Position numbers and translations under genes: made by a program | Part shown: piece by piece, positions 4,508 to 5,231 of the stretch | Layout of the letters: every line of letters starts with the position of its first letter | Numbering within the stretch: position 1 is the first letter of the stretch | Origin: an uncultured Bacteroidales bacterium | GTDB taxonomy: Bacteria; Bacteroidota; Bacteroidia; Bacteroidales; Paludibacteraceae | Direction: 5' to 3' | Length of the DNA stretch: 5,231 bases | Assembly: GCA_945949375.1 (NCBI GenBank) | Contig: CAMFEN010000097.1 | Span: forward strand, 1-5,231 | The notes under the pieces: model-generated | The model's input: the letters and a program-made list of their open reading frames with translations, nothing else | Told to the model about the DNA's origin: nothing | Database searches by the model: none

Positions 4508-4996
4508 ATGAAGACTATAAAAACCCTATTTTTGGCAATAGCCATGCTGCTTGGCGCAGCAGTGAGCATTCGCGCTGAGTTACCGAACGTCCGTCTGCAA
4601 GACATCAACGGCAAGACCGTGCAGACCGGCACTATCAGCAACGGTGGGAAACCGGTGATCATCTCCTTTTGGGCAACGTGGTGCAAACCTTGTCTGCGTG
4701 AGTTGAAGGCGATTCACGAGGTGTATGCCGATTGGCAGGACGAGACCGGCGTTAAGATGATTATCGTCTCCATTGACCAAGCGCAGGACGCCAACAAAGT
4801 AAAACCTTTGGTGGACGGTTTTGGATGGGAGTATGAGGTGCTGCTTGACCCCAACGGCGACTTCAAACGCGCGATGAACGTGCAGAATGTGCCCCACCTC
4901 TTCATCCTTGACGGCAAAGGCAAAATCGTGTATAACCACACCGGCTACACCGACGGCGGCGAGACGGAAATCTACGACATCATCAGCAAGTTGTGA
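4508..4996 (+). CDS. Secreted TlpA/ResA-like thioredoxin-fold oxidoreductase (CKPC)
   Basis: This 162-residue protein starts with a Sec signal peptide: MKTIK, a hydrophobic core (7-19), and likely cleavage after A23 (SIRA|ELP). The mature protein is a single thioredoxin fold of the TlpA/ResA/AhpC-TSA class. The active site is SFWATWCKPC with redox cysteines 59 and 62, and the conserved cis-proline is P129 in QNVPHLFILD. The TlpA-type insert between the two halves includes VDGFGWEYEVLLDPNGDFKRAM. The expected job is reducing or exchanging disulfides in the periplasm; partners are unknown. It has its own promoter, and no partner gene such as a DsbD-type electron donor is visible. ArsR regulators next to thioredoxin-like genes are a pattern I recall in this phylum, so control by the upstream ArsR is possible but unproven. 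The ATG at 4508 is supported by promoter position and signal peptide. Confidence 0.9.
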   Translation: MKTIKTLFLAIAMLLGAAVSIRAELPNVRLQDINGKTVQTGTISNGGKPVIISFWATWCKPCLRELKAIHEVYADWQDETGVKMIIVSIDQAQDANKVKPLVDGFGWEYEVLLDPNGDFKRAMNVQNVPHLFILDGKGKIVYNHTGYTDGGETEIYDIISKL

Positions 4997-5099
4997 TGTT
5001 CCGCAACGATTTGATATGGAGTTTATGACATTATCGTCCTCCGAAAAAATCCCATAATTCTCGTGAGCGAAAGCGAGCAGGGTAATACAAAACACCTTG

Positions 5100-5120
5100 C
5101 TGCGGGCAAAGCCCTTGCAG
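5100..5120. repeat. Short GC-rich hairpin downstream of the thioredoxin-like gene
   Basis: CTGC-GGGC (5100-5107) pairs with GCCC-TT-GCAG (5111-5120) around an AAA loop, with a TT bulge. It lies about 105 bp after the stop and has no T-run behind it, so it is not a convincing terminator. The rest of 4997-5231 shows no supported gene; a T7 run lies at about 5171-5177. Confidence 0.4.
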
Positions 5121-5231
5121 AGATAAGGAAGGATTTGTTACGGAGTAGAACTGAACAATCCATTGTCAAACGTTTTTTTATATCATTTTCTTAATTTTAA
5201 TTGCTAATGCGTTTTTCGACCAACCTCTTTG

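Noticed and set aside
4580..5095. 171-codon frame on the - strand opposite the thioredoxin gene
   Set aside because: It mirrors the coding bias of the thioredoxin gene, which has a signal peptide, a promoter and active-site residues. The - strand product shows no motif.

Overview
The window looks like chromosomal DNA of a member of the Bacteroidota, most likely order Bacteroidales. Three lines of evidence agree. Two promoters have the phylum's -33 TTTG / -7 TAnnTTTG architecture (2781-2812 and 4440-4471). Start codons have no clear Shine-Dalgarno sequence. Two proteins belong to families I know mainly from this phylum: a PG_1098-type THUMP-like methyltransferase and a DUF4837 lipoprotein. The genus cannot be fixed from this sequence.

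Layout, all genes on the + strand. Positions 1-357 encode the C-terminal HRDC end of a protein that probably begins outside the window, most likely a DNA helicase. Six bases later comes a class I SAM-dependent methyltransferase (364-1539), then 35 bp later a DUF4837 lipoprotein (1575-2732). These three are close enough to be co-transcribed. A separate promoter then drives a small ArsR-family repressor (2854-3180) ending in a Cys-Cys-Leu tail. A long gene-free stretch (3181-4507, about 1.3 kb) follows. Next is a secreted TlpA/thioredoxin-like protein with a CKPC active site (4508-4996) under its own promoter, and then about 235 bp with no supported gene.

The most unusual part is the gene-free stretch, which is packed with repeats. 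In order it holds: CGTGTAA-box direct repeats; a strong 12-bp hairpin; a C/G-rich hairpin repeat; two identical 30-bp palindrome-containing repeats; a CATTTGCG inverted pair; 9-bp iteron-like arrays arranged as a large imperfect palindrome; G-rich runs; a 9-bp perfect hairpin next to a T-run; a 12-bp all-AT palindrome; a second copy of the iteron block; and a perfect 15-bp inverted repeat just upstream of the thioredoxin promoter. The same boxes occur in mirrored order and opposite orientation at the two ends (about 3193-3278 and 4357-4408). This suggests a non-autonomous element, about 1.2 kb long, sitting between arsR and the thioredoxin gene. No coding remnant is visible inside it.

A second notable point is that a relative of the C/G-rich hairpin repeat from the gap also lies inside the methyltransferase gene (582-617), in frame, directly before the SAM-binding motif. 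It adds about 12 residues (YTPSPCGEGRGGS) without breaking the reading frame. The thiol-rich ArsR regulator and the disulfide-active thioredoxin may be functionally linked, but the sequence shows only that they are neighbours.
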